Assembly: GCA_008086245.1 (NCBI GenBank)
Contig: VSIX01000056.1
Coordinates: 1 to 46,068, forward strand
Reading direction: 5' to 3'
Source of the DNA: Candidatus Mcinerneyibacterium aminivorans
GTDB taxonomy: Bacteria > Macinerneyibacteriota > Macinerneyibacteria > Macinerneyibacteriales > Macinerneyibacteriaceae
Length of the DNA: 46,068 bases
How positions within the stretch are numbered: position 1 is the stretch's first letter; the number at the start of each line of letters is the position of its first letter. Position numbers and translations under genes: made by a program. The notes under the pieces are model-generated. The model made no database searches, was not told where the DNA came from, and saw only the letters and a program-made list of their open reading frames with translations. Below, piece after piece: positions 1 through 8,060 of this stretch.

Positions 1-1730
1 ATATCTATAGTTTTTGGAACATAAATAACAGAATCACTCAATTCTTTTATATTTTTGTTTCCCCTGACAGCAATAACTATTACCCTACCCTTACGCGCCT
101 TTATCTCCTCGATATTAGACACTATTTTATCATAGATAAAATCTTCTTCGGTTGCAATAATTATTGTAGGCATCTTCTCATCTATTAATGCAATAGGACC
201 ATGTTTCATCTCAGCTGCAGGATAACCCTCTGCATGAATATATGATATTTCCTTCAATTTTAAAGCTCCTTCAAGAGCAACTGGATAGTTTAACTGCCTG
301 CCCAGAAATAAAGCATTATCCAAATTATCAAAATATTTAACATATTCTTTAATTTTTTGACTCTGCTTTAGAAAATCTTCAACCTTCCTTGGGAGCTTTT
401 CAATCTCATCAACCAGTTTTTTGCCCTCATTTAATGACAGTTTTCTCCATCTTCCCATCATTATAGCAATTAAAATCAATACCATTACCTGTGAAGTAAA
501 AGCCTTTGTACTGGCAACCCCTATTTCAGGGCCTGCATGTATATACACACCCGCATCAGTTTCTCTTGCAATGGTTGAACCAACAACATTACATATACCA
601 AATACTTTAGCCCCTTTCTTTTTCGCTTCTCTTAAAGCAGCTAATGTATCAGCAGTTTCTCCAGATTGAGATATAACAAATACGGCAGTTTTGTCCTCAA
701 TAATCGGATTTCTATACCTAAATTCACTGGCATATTCCACCTCAACAGGAAGATTAGCCAGCTTTTCAATTAAATATTCCCCCAATAATGCAGCATGCCA
801 GCTTGTTCCACATCCAGTTAAAATTATTCTCTCAACATCACGAAGATAATCCCTGTACTCCTCTAATCCCGCCAATATTACATCGCCGTTTTCATAATCC
901 AATCTGCCTCTTATTGCATTTAAAAGTGTGAAATTTTGTTCATTAATTTCCTTTAACATAAAATGGGGATATCCCCTTTTTTCAATTTCTGAAAGCTCCA
1001 TATCGATTTTTTCATAATTTTTATTGGATACTATATTACTTTCAATATTTCTTATTTTTAATCTATCATTTTTGTGTATATTAGCAATTTCACCTTCATC
1101 CAGATATATAATATTATTAGTATATCTTATTATTGCAGCAAGATCGCTTGCAATAAAATATTCATTATTTTCTGTTCTCCCAACCAGAAGAGGGCTTCCT
1201 TTTCTTGCTGCAATTATTCTTTCCGGTTCAAATTTTGAAATAACTGCAATACCATAGGTACCCTCCACCTTCAACAAAGCTTTTCTTACAGATTCAAATA
1301 AATCATTTTCTTTCTTGTAATATTCTTCAAAGAGATGGGCCAGAACTTCTGTATCTGTTTCTGAGTTAAAATGATGGCCTTTTTTTTCGAGATAAATTTT
1401 AAGAGCTCTATAATTTTCAATTATACCGTTGTGTACAACTGCAAAATTTCCCGTACAATCCAGATGTGGATGAGCATTAATATCATTAGGGGCACCATGG
1501 GTAGCCCAACGGGTATGTGCTATTCCTATTTTAGAAAAATGTTTGCTTCCATTGATCTTATTTTCTAAACCTTTGACCCGTCCAGCAATTTTATCTATAA
1601 TCACCTCTTTGTTTTTGTTTATAATTGCTATACCTGCAGAATCATATCCCCTATATTCAAGACGATACAAACCTTCAATCATTATAGGAACAGAATTTTC
1701 ATCACCCAGGTAACCTATAATTCCACACAT
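1..1730 (-). CDS. glmS: Glutamine--fructose-6-phosphate aminotransferase (isomerizing), 3' end outside window
   Basis: Makes glucosamine-6-phosphate from fructose-6-phosphate and glutamine, the first step toward UDP-GlcNAc for peptidoglycan and, here, for the Pel-type polysaccharide further along. The start ATG at 1730 is followed by Cys2 in the sequence MCGIIGYLG, the N-terminal nucleophile of class II glutamine amidotransferases, and a glutaminase domain then two SIS sugar-isomerase domains follow. The frame is open for 576 codons to the window edge without a stop. The family is about 610 residues, so roughly the last 30 are missing. A strong AAGGAGGTGG ribosome site lies just upstream. I looked for the conserved core of a glmS ribozyme in the leader and saw none. 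Confidence 0.95.
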   Translation of the reverse strand, partial: MCGIIGYLGDENSVPIMIEGLYRLEYRGYDSAGIAIINKNKEVIIDKIAGRVKGLENKINGSKHFSKIGIAHTRWATHGAPNDINAHPHLDCTGNFAVVHNGIIENYRALKIYLEKKGHHFNSETDTEVLAHLFEEYYKKENDLFESVRKALLKVEGTYGIAVISKFEPERIIAARKGSPLLVGRTENNEYFIASDLAAIIRYTNNIIYLDEGEIANIHKNDRLKIRNIESNIVSNKNYEKIDMELSEIEKRGYPHFMLKEINEQNFTLLNAIRGRLDYENGDVILAGLEEYRDYLRDVERIILTGCGTSWHAALLGEYLIEKLANLPVEVEYASEFRYRNPIIEDKTAVFVISQSGETADTLAALREAKKKGAKVFGICNVVGSTIARETDAGVYIHAGPEIGVASTKAFTSQVMVLILIAIMMGRWRKLSLNEGKKLVDEIEKLPRKVEDFLKQSQKIKEYVKYFDNLDNALFLGRQLNYPVALEGALKLKEISYIHAEGYPAAEMKHGPIALIDEKMPTIIIATEEDFIYDKIVSNIEEIKARKGRVIVIAVRGNKNIKELSDSVIYVPKTID

Positions 1731-1756
1731 AAACCACCTCCTTATAAATATAATAA

Positions 1757-1785
1757 AGAATATCACAAAATTTCTTTTTTATCAA
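1757..1785 (-). promoter_or_regulatory. Candidate sigma-70 promoter for glmS
   Basis: On the minus strand TTGATA (1785-1780), a 17-base spacer and TATTCT (1762-1757) lie about 26 bases before the glmS start. Five of six and four of six bases match the consensus. It is a pattern match only. Confidence 0.4.
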
Positions 1786-2060
1786 GAAAGCAAGCAATAA
1801 ATAAAATATAAATATCTATTAATAACATAAATTATACAACAATTTTTTAATTAAATGTTTAGAATTAAAATTGAATATTTTCAAATTTTGAAATGCCGGA
1901 CATTAAATTTTCTCTTTAGGTTTTTAAAATTTATAAATTATATCATACTCTTTATTGCAATTTTTTCCCTAATGTTTTCATATTTACCTAATGCATTTTT
2001 CTTCTTTTCGAAACTGCAAGCAGACATATAAGAATATAATTATATAATTATATTTTTTCC

Positions 2061-2088
2061 TTTACAAAAATCCATGAACTCTTATACT
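2061..2088 (+). promoter_or_regulatory. Candidate sigma-70 promoter for the thioredoxin-reductase-like gene
   Basis: TTTACA at 2061-2066, a 16-base spacer and TATACT at 2083-2088, 41 bases upstream of the chosen start. Both hexamers match the consensus at five of six positions. Confidence 0.45.
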
Positions 2089-2129
2089 GAAAACAGAAAG
2101 AATTGATATTAGTCAGAAAGGAGGCTATA

Positions 2130-3068
2130 ATGGGAAAATTAAATAAGCACGATGTATATGATGTAATAATTGTGGGCGGTGGTCCTGCTGGAATGAATGC
2201 TGGTCTTTATTCTGCAAGAAAAGGATTAAAAACAGGGTTAATTACAAAAGATTTTGGTGGTCAGACTTTAAATACTTCTACAATAGAAAACTATATCGGA
2301 ACAAAAGAAATCAACGGAATGGATCTAGCGGAAGAATGGAAATCTCACATGTTGGAGTATAGCATTGATGTTAACAATTTTACTAAGGTAGAAAAGATTA
2401 AAAAAGAAGAGGATGTTTTTCAATTAGCAACAGATGAAGATGATATATTTAAAAGCAAAACTGTTATTCTTGCACCAGGAGCAAAAAAAAGACATCTTAA
2501 TGTAACTGGCGAGGATAAATTCGAGGGAAAAGGTATTTCCTACTGCGCAACCTGCGATGCCCCTCTTTATGAAGATAAGGAAGTGGCTATTGTGGGAGGT
2601 GGAAACTCCGCCGTTGAGGCAATAGTTGATCTCGGGAAAATCGCAAAAAAAATTCATCTGTTTGAATTATTAGATGATTTTACAGCTGATGAAATTGTAT
2701 TAGAAAAAATTGAACCCTATAAAGATAAATTAGAAACCCATTTTAATACCACTATTAAAGAATTTAAAGGTGATACATTATTGGAAAAAGTTGTTGTTGA
2801 AAACAAGAAAACAAAAGAAATAAACGAATATAATGTAAATGGAGTGTTTGTTGAAATCGGACAACTGCCGAATACTGATAGCTTTAATAATATTGTTAAA
2901 ATGAATGATTCCGGTGAAATTATTACTGATAAATTATGTAAAACTAATGTTGAAGGAATTTTTGCATGTGGAGATGCTACCAATATACCTTATAAGCAGG
3001 TTGTCATTGCTGCTGGACAGGGTGCTACTGCCGCATTATCAGCCTATCACTACCTACTCAATAAATAA
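2130..3068 (+). CDS. trxB: Thioredoxin reductase / AhpF-C-terminal-like flavoprotein
   Basis: A 312-residue pyridine nucleotide-disulfide oxidoreductase of the low-molecular-weight thioredoxin reductase type. It shows the FAD-binding GGGPAG motif near the N-terminus, the redox-active CATC disulfide, a second GGGNSA nucleotide-binding motif and the C-terminal ACGDAT FAD motif. The usual NADPH signature HRRxxFRA after the second Rossmann fold is missing; the equivalent stretch reads LFELLDDFTADEIV, which is closer to the NADH-using AhpF/Ntr branch. NADH or ferredoxin dependence is therefore possible (inference). A TTG 27 bases upstream is in frame, but AAAGGAGG lies immediately before the ATG at 2130, so that start is preferred. 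It stands alone, divergent from glmS. Confidence 0.88.
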   Translation: MGKLNKHDVYDVIIVGGGPAGMNAGLYSARKGLKTGLITKDFGGQTLNTSTIENYIGTKEINGMDLAEEWKSHMLEYSIDVNNFTKVEKIKKEEDVFQLATDEDDIFKSKTVILAPGAKKRHLNVTGEDKFEGKGISYCATCDAPLYEDKEVAIVGGGNSAVEAIVDLGKIAKKIHLFELLDDFTADEIVLEKIEPYKDKLETHFNTTIKEFKGDTLLEKVVVENKKTKEINEYNVNGVFVEIGQLPNTDSFNNIVKMNDSGEIITDKLCKTNVEGIFACGDATNIPYKQVVIAAGQGATAALSAYHYLLNK

Positions 3069-3077
3069 TATCTTCTA

Positions 3078-3106
3078 AGGGGGGGCCGCTGTCCCTCTTT
3101 TTTTTG
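3078..3106 (+). terminator. Rho-independent terminator after the trxB-like gene
   Basis: A run of seven G (3079-3085) can pair with TCCCTC (3092-3097), including G-U pairs, over a loop of about seven bases, followed directly by eight T (3098-3105). It lies just past the stop codon. Confidence 0.55.
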
Positions 3107-3469
3107 TTTTCTGAATTCTTTATAAATAATGCCGAAATATGCACAAAAGTCATTAATAAATATTGATTTTTTTCAGTGAACGATAAGAACAAAATTCTAA
3201 CACATATGCAAAAATTTATCACTGATTATTTTCTAAAATGAAGCCTGATAAAATTTTTCAGTAGTTTGTAAAATGAATCTACCCAAAAAAAAAGAAACTT
3301 TACTTTCACTTTAGGGGTATTTATCTTCATCTGATATTCTGCAATTTTTATGAAGATTCAAACTCCCAGAGCATATTATAATCTATTGTAATATCCTCAA
3401 TATCTTCCAAACTATTATATTTTCAACTAAAATTACCACATAGCTTAGATTAATTGGAGAAATCGCTTA
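3107..3469. other. Gene-free spacer
   Basis: About 360 bases between the trxB-like terminator and the AOR terminator. I see no ORF with a ribosome site, no RNA gene and no clear repeat; it is AT-rich noncoding sequence. Confidence 0.6.
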
Positions 3470-3503
3470 TAAAAGAAAAAGAGGGAGAAAAAAACTCTCC
3501 CTC
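3470..3503 (-). terminator. Rho-independent terminator of the AOR gene
   Basis: Perfect 8-bp stem GAGGGAGA/TCTCCCTC (3481-3488 with 3496-3503) and a 7-base loop. On the minus strand it is followed by a T-rich tract (plus-strand A run 3471-3480). It begins 14 bases after the AOR stop. Confidence 0.85.
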
Positions 3504-3517
3504 CCTATTTATATTAT

Positions 3518-5683
3518 TTATTGATGTTTTTTAGCAAATTCAATTATTTCAGGAATATCCAATCCGATCTTTTTCAATGTTTCTACTTTAGGTACTCCAT
3601 CATTTGTCCATCCTTTTCTAGCATATGTTTCATCCATAAGTCTGTTATATTTTTCCATTCTCTTTTCAATTGTTACTTCTAATTTCTCTTCTACACTCAT
3701 TCCAGATGGGTCAATATCATATTCTTCTTTTAATTGTTTGTCATACCTTTCTTCTCTTGATTTATATTCTTCAACTGTAACTGGAGTTATTGATCTTGGA
3801 CATCCATAGTCATCTTTTCTTTGTCCTTTCCCAAGTTTCAAACTTAACAATCTCTGGAAGTTGTAAACTCTCTCTATTTGAAGCATCTGTTCTTTCTTAT
3901 CTATATTTTTACCAGTAATGGCATTAAAGATTTCTCTATAATTTTCCACATGTTCTTCAACTTTTGCCGGATCGTCAGTTTCATCGTTATCTGCAGGCTC
4001 AACATCATTCCACGGCAGCTTGCAAAGACCATGCAAGGAAAACCATGTTCTCCAGAGAGGGAAATAATATAAAGCTTCGGCCTTATCTTCGTAGGTAGGT
4101 ATTCTATTTTGTACCTGATCCATGAAGATCAACCATGCTTCATCATGCTGCGGTCCTTTAATAGCAAAGTTATATCCACCCTGCTGTGCAATTGATTCTT
4201 TTGACATATACTGTGAATATTCCAAACCTTTGCATTCCATTCCTATATTATCAAGAAATTCTCTATCTGCTCCATAATTTTCTGCAAAATATTCTTTCAT
4301 ATAAAGAATACCTTTTCCAGCTATAGTTCCGAATCCTTCACCTTTAGCCATTTGGTGCATCATTTCAAGAGAAGCTTTCCAGTTTCCCCATTCAAATTTC
4401 AAGCCACCGGTTTTTTCTTCATCGAGTATGCCGTTTTCCCAGCAATCCATAACAAAGGCAGTTAAAGTTCCAAATGAAATTGTGTCCAATCCATAGGTGT
4501 CACAGTAGAAATTCATTTCTGCAATAATTTCTCCATCAGTAATACCGCAGTTTGGACCGACACCTGCAATTGTTTCATATTCAGGACCATCGACTCTAAC
4601 TTTTTCACCTTTATAAGGTCCTGTTTTTAATTCAAACTCCTCAATTGTATGAGCACATGCGATTGTACAGCCAAACCAGCAGCCATCAGGATGTTCCTGA
4701 TCAAACATTTTTTCATATGCCTCTTCACCGCAGTTTTCTACTCCTTCAATTTGGCCATATTTGAAGTTTCTGGTAGGAAGAAGATCGTATTCGTTCATTA
4801 TTGGTACGATATGGGTTGTCCCAACTCTTCTCATTCTTTTTTGTTTTGGGTCCTGTTCAATTACCTCTTTTTGCATTTTCTGTCCTACTTTTCTAACCTT
4901 TTCCGGATCAGCAGGATTATTATCCATACCACTTAGGTCTGAATATTTGCAAACAAGTGCTTTAATCTTTTTATCTCTAAAAACAGTACCTGTTCCCCCA
5001 CGACCTGCCTGTTTTAATCTTACACCTCTTCTTGGAATATCATATAAACCAAAATTTAAACATCCTATCCAGGCATTTTCAGAACCTTTGCCGGCCGAAA
5101 CGGTTGCAACAGCTTTTTTATCATAGGGATCATCACTATCAGCAAATTCCTCAATTAACTGCTCTGCAAGAATATGGCTGTTTATTTCCTCTTCAGGGGC
5201 TTCAAAAATCTCAACTTTTCCTTCATCCCCATCAATACAAACTATAACATCTTTTTCTGCTTTGCCCTGAACTTCCAGTGCGTCAAAACCGGAGAATTTT
5301 AGATAAGGTCCAAAATATCCTCCAACATTTGAATCTATAGGAATTCCGGTTGTAGGAGAAACTGTTGTTACAATAGCCTTTCCTGTTCCAGGATATTGAG
5401 TAATTCCTCCAATAGGTCCAGCTGCAATATTAATTTCATTTTCTGGATCGTCCCAGCCGGTATTCTCATCAACAGCATCCCATAATAGTTTTAAATCAAA
5501 TCCTTTACCACCTGTAAATTTTTCCTTCATTTCTTCTGATACAGGCTTTTCTTTGATTTCATTATCGGATAGGTTAACATATAATGTCCTATTATTATAA
5601 CCTTTCTCTACGGGTTTTTTCTCATACGACCATGATGCTAGAAGCTTGTGTTTCTTTTTCATACTTTCAATATCTTTTGCCAT
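3518..5683 (-). CDS. Aldehyde ferredoxin oxidoreductase family tungsto/molybdo-enzyme
   Basis: A 721-residue cytoplasmic enzyme of the AOR family, which oxidises aldehydes (or related substrates) to carboxylic acids with reduction of ferredoxin, using a bis-pterin tungsten or molybdenum cofactor and one [4Fe-4S] cluster. Family features are the N-terminal GGKGFDLKLL segment, AAGPIGG, and a cysteine cluster C335-C339-C343 with a likely fourth ligand in the C-terminal DYGCPRS. The spacing is CX3CX3C rather than the CX2CX3C of classical aldehyde-oxidising AOR, and the protein is about 100 residues longer, so it may belong to a different AOR clade with another substrate. Start at 5683 is supported by AGGAGGT. 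Monocistronic, with its own terminator. Confidence 0.88.
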   Translation of the reverse strand: MAKDIESMKKKHKLLASWSYEKKPVEKGYNNRTLYVNLSDNEIKEKPVSEEMKEKFTGGKGFDLKLLWDAVDENTGWDDPENEINIAAGPIGGITQYPGTGKAIVTTVSPTTGIPIDSNVGGYFGPYLKFSGFDALEVQGKAEKDVIVCIDGDEGKVEIFEAPEEEINSHILAEQLIEEFADSDDPYDKKAVATVSAGKGSENAWIGCLNFGLYDIPRRGVRLKQAGRGGTGTVFRDKKIKALVCKYSDLSGMDNNPADPEKVRKVGQKMQKEVIEQDPKQKRMRRVGTTHIVPIMNEYDLLPTRNFKYGQIEGVENCGEEAYEKMFDQEHPDGCWFGCTIACAHTIEEFELKTGPYKGEKVRVDGPEYETIAGVGPNCGITDGEIIAEMNFYCDTYGLDTISFGTLTAFVMDCWENGILDEEKTGGLKFEWGNWKASLEMMHQMAKGEGFGTIAGKGILYMKEYFAENYGADREFLDNIGMECKGLEYSQYMSKESIAQQGGYNFAIKGPQHDEAWLIFMDQVQNRIPTYEDKAEALYYFPLWRTWFSLHGLCKLPWNDVEPADNDETDDPAKVEEHVENYREIFNAITGKNIDKKEQMLQIERVYNFQRLLSLKLGKGQRKDDYGCPRSITPVTVEEYKSREERYDKQLKEEYDIDPSGMSVEEKLEVTIEKRMEKYNRLMDETYARKGWTNDGVPKVETLKKIGLDIPEIIEFAKKHQ

Positions 5684-5748
5684 AACTACCTCCTATCTAT
5701 AAATTTAAAGACAAAACTCACATAAACCTACTACTCTTATCAGTTATA

Positions 5749-5777
5749 AAATTACAGTATTTTGTTAAAAAAGTCAA
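5749..5777 (-). promoter_or_regulatory. Candidate promoter for the AOR gene
   Basis: Minus-strand TTGACT (5777-5772), 17-base spacer, then TAATTT (5754-5749). The -35 is good and the -10 weak. This would give a leader of roughly 60 bases. Confidence 0.3.
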
Positions 5778-5825
5778 ACTAAAACCCTCCCATAAATTAT
5801 TAATTTGTTAAATTATTTATCCAAT

Positions 5826-6752
5826 TTACTTTGATATTTTTATTTTTTCTGGATTATTTACAATATATTTTAAAAGATTTAATATTTTCTTCATATTATT
5901 TACAGAACAGTTTTCTTTAGTATCGCTCAATTTATGCCAGTGTTTATAATCAAAATCGATAATATTAACAACTGGGATATTCTTCTTAAGAAAATAATAA
6001 TGGTCATCCATAACATAATATCCAACTTTATCTTTAAAAAAAGAATATCCCAGTTCTTCTTTTGCTACCCGCCAGATACTGTCTGTTAGCTTTGATGCAT
6101 ACAGATCAGAAAAGCCTTCTCTTTCTATAACAAGATTTTTATCACCAATCATATCAATTAAAATACCATATTTGATTTTAATTTTATTATAATTATTTAC
6201 AAAATATTTGGATCCCAGACAATAATCTTTTGATCTTTTACCGCTATCCTCGGCATCAAAAAATAAAAGATATACATTGTGTTTAAGATTGTTCAGATTA
6301 TTTAAATATTCAGAAAGTTTTAACAGTACTGCTGTGGAAGAATTCCCGTCATTAGCACCCACTATAGGTTTTTTTTTAAGATTTGGATTTTTCTCCTTAT
6401 CAGCTGCCGGTCTTGTATCCCAGTGTGAACAAAACACAATATTCTCATCTGAATTACCCCTATAAAAAGCAATAATATTATACCCATTTGTTAATCCAAT
6501 GTAGGGGTTATCGTATTGAAACAACTGTTCTTCAATCACGGCATTGTTTTTCTTTAATTGCTTTTTAAGATATTTTTTTACAAGTAAGTGATTTTTTGAT
6601 CCTGGAGGATGAGGGCTTTTATCAACAAGTTCATCAAAATAATTTTCTAGTGTCCCGGCATAAATAAAATTTATTGTGATAGCCATTATACCCAAAAAGA
6701 AAAATGATAATCTTCTTATTTTATTCTTTCTTTTACTTATAAAATAATTCAT
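5826..6752 (-). CDS. Secreted M28-family metallopeptidase / glutaminyl-peptide cyclotransferase-like protein
   Basis: A 308-residue zinc-dependent M28 fold protein. After a basic start and a hydrophobic signal segment ending near residue 32, it carries the M28 zinc-ligand series: SHWDTRP, GANDGNSST, FDAEDSG, DMIGD and, near the C-terminus, KHWHKLSDT. The order and spacing resemble bacterial glutaminyl cyclases, which convert N-terminal Gln to pyroglutamate, more than large aminopeptidases, but these two activities share motifs and I cannot separate them here. Export to the periplasm or anchoring by the N-terminal helix is expected. A moderate AAGGATG ribosome site precedes the start. It is flanked by unrelated genes on the same strand. 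Confidence 0.82.
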   Translation of the reverse strand: MNYFISKRKNKIRRLSFFFLGIMAITINFIYAGTLENYFDELVDKSPHPPGSKNHLLVKKYLKKQLKKNNAVIEEQLFQYDNPYIGLTNGYNIIAFYRGNSDENIVFCSHWDTRPAADKEKNPNLKKKPIVGANDGNSSTAVLLKLSEYLNNLNNLKHNVYLLFFDAEDSGKRSKDYCLGSKYFVNNYNKIKIKYGILIDMIGDKNLVIEREGFSDLYASKLTDSIWRVAKEELGYSFFKDKVGYYVMDDHYYFLKKNIPVVNIIDFDYKHWHKLSDTKENCSVNNMKKILNLLKYIVNNPEKIKISK

Positions 6753-6778
6753 TTAGCATCCTTATTTCAAGTATGGAT

Positions 6779-6806
6779 ATTATATATTATTATTAAAATT
6801 TTTCAA
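6779..6806 (-). promoter_or_regulatory. Candidate sigma-70 promoter for the M28 peptidase gene
   Basis: Minus-strand TTGAAA (6806-6801), 16-base spacer, TATAAT (6784-6779). The same TTGAAA-N16-TATAAT form recurs upstream of several genes in this window. Confidence 0.5.
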
Positions 6807-6993
6807 TACTATAGAGAATAATTTCTAAATTCAAATTTTAATTAATATATTTTAAATAATTAATCCTATATACATCCAAAAAAAGGATAAAGCAGTAAAG
6901 ATTGCAATTAAAATTTTTAAATAAAAGTTAGAATAATTTTTTCGTAAAATTTAGGATACTAAGAAAGATATTCAAGACATCCCAAAAAAAAGA

Positions 6994-7923
6994 TCATTTT
7001 TTTGCAATAATATATTTCATAGGGTCAACAGGAGAACCATAAACCCTAACTTCATAATGAAGATGCGGACCATTTGAATTTCCAGTATTACCAACAGTAC
7101 CAATTATCTGCCCTTTTTTAACTTTTTCTCCTAATCCAACATTAATATTTTGCAGATGAGCATATCTTGTTTTGATCCCATAGGAATGTTTTATAAGTAT
7201 TGTTTTTCCCCAGTATTTACCATATCCCGCATAAATAACTTTACCATTAGCAGGCGATCGAACTTCAGCACCAACAGACTGTGCGATATCAATTCCGTGA
7301 TGATGCTCTCTTTCACCTGTCATTGGAGAATGTCTAAAACCGTAACCGGAAGTGATCCAGCCATAAACTGGCCAGTTCGTAGGAACACTATCCCACATTT
7401 TTTTATCAAGCTCATCACTATTTTTTATTTTGGTTAGCATAGTTTTGGCAAAATCTATTCTCGCTTCGGTTTTTGTAATCATTGTACTAATATCTTCAAT
7501 TTCGTTTTTCAGGGACGGTTCAAGCATAATATCTTCTTCACTATCCCAATTTTTGGTGGTACCTCCAATTCCCATTTCTTTTATCGCCTCACTTGTTGGA
7601 GGTAAATTATTCAATATTAACAAGCTATCTATAGAGTTGAGTACATTATACATAATTTTCTGATTCCGGCTGGAATTCTTTTTAAGATTTCTGTATTTTT
7701 CCTTTAGAATGATATTCTCTGCAACCATATTCTCATATTTGTCTTCTTTAACAATATCTTTTTGATAACCAATCAGTATATAAATAAAAAATGAAATAAA
7801 AATAAATAGAGCTAAAGAAATCACCAGCAAGGTTCCATAGCTTATTTTTTTATTCTTTACCTCGCCATTGCTATCAGAGATGACCATAAAGGTAATATAT
7901 TTGCTAAAAAGTTTCTTTAACAT
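6994..7923 (-). CDS. Membrane-anchored M23 (LytM) murein endopeptidase
   Basis: Cell-wall hydrolase or divisome regulator. From the ATG at 7923 it is 309 residues: a short cytoplasmic segment, one transmembrane helix, a coiled-coil-like stretch, and a C-terminal M23 domain with the zinc motifs HHGID and GPHLHYEV, embedded in the usual GAEVRSPANGKV and GNTGNSNGPHLHY. All catalytic ligands appear intact. The frame extends upstream to a TTG at 7986, but the family normally begins a short distance before the transmembrane helix. A GGGGAGGA stretch lies 24 bases before the ATG, too far for usual initiation, so the start is uncertain. No clear terminator follows. Confidence 0.85.
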   Translation of the reverse strand: MLKKLFSKYITFMVISDSNGEVKNKKISYGTLLVISLALFIFISFFIYILIGYQKDIVKEDKYENMVAENIILKEKYRNLKKNSSRNQKIMYNVLNSIDSLLILNNLPPTSEAIKEMGIGGTTKNWDSEEDIMLEPSLKNEIEDISTMITKTEARIDFAKTMLTKIKNSDELDKKMWDSVPTNWPVYGWITSGYGFRHSPMTGEREHHHGIDIAQSVGAEVRSPANGKVIYAGYGKYWGKTILIKHSYGIKTRYAHLQNINVGLGEKVKKGQIIGTVGNTGNSNGPHLHYEVRVYGSPVDPMKYIIAKK

Positions 7924-8060
7924 ATCAATAAAAATTATAGCTAAAAATCCTCCCCTGTCAAGTATTATTTTCATATATTGCTGCAATACGGTAAATTATT
8001 AATATATACCTAACAAATAATTAGTATTATTCAAACATATACATAATACCATTAATTAAA

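Noticed and set aside
1731-1900. Possible glmS ribozyme in the glmS leader
   Set aside because: The conserved ribozyme core was not found on the minus strand; the leader is short and AT-rich.
6940-6985. Second copy of the 10523-10558 hairpin
   Set aside because: Both begin with TTTAGGATA and end with ATCCC, but the inner bases do not match and the stem at 6950 is poor.
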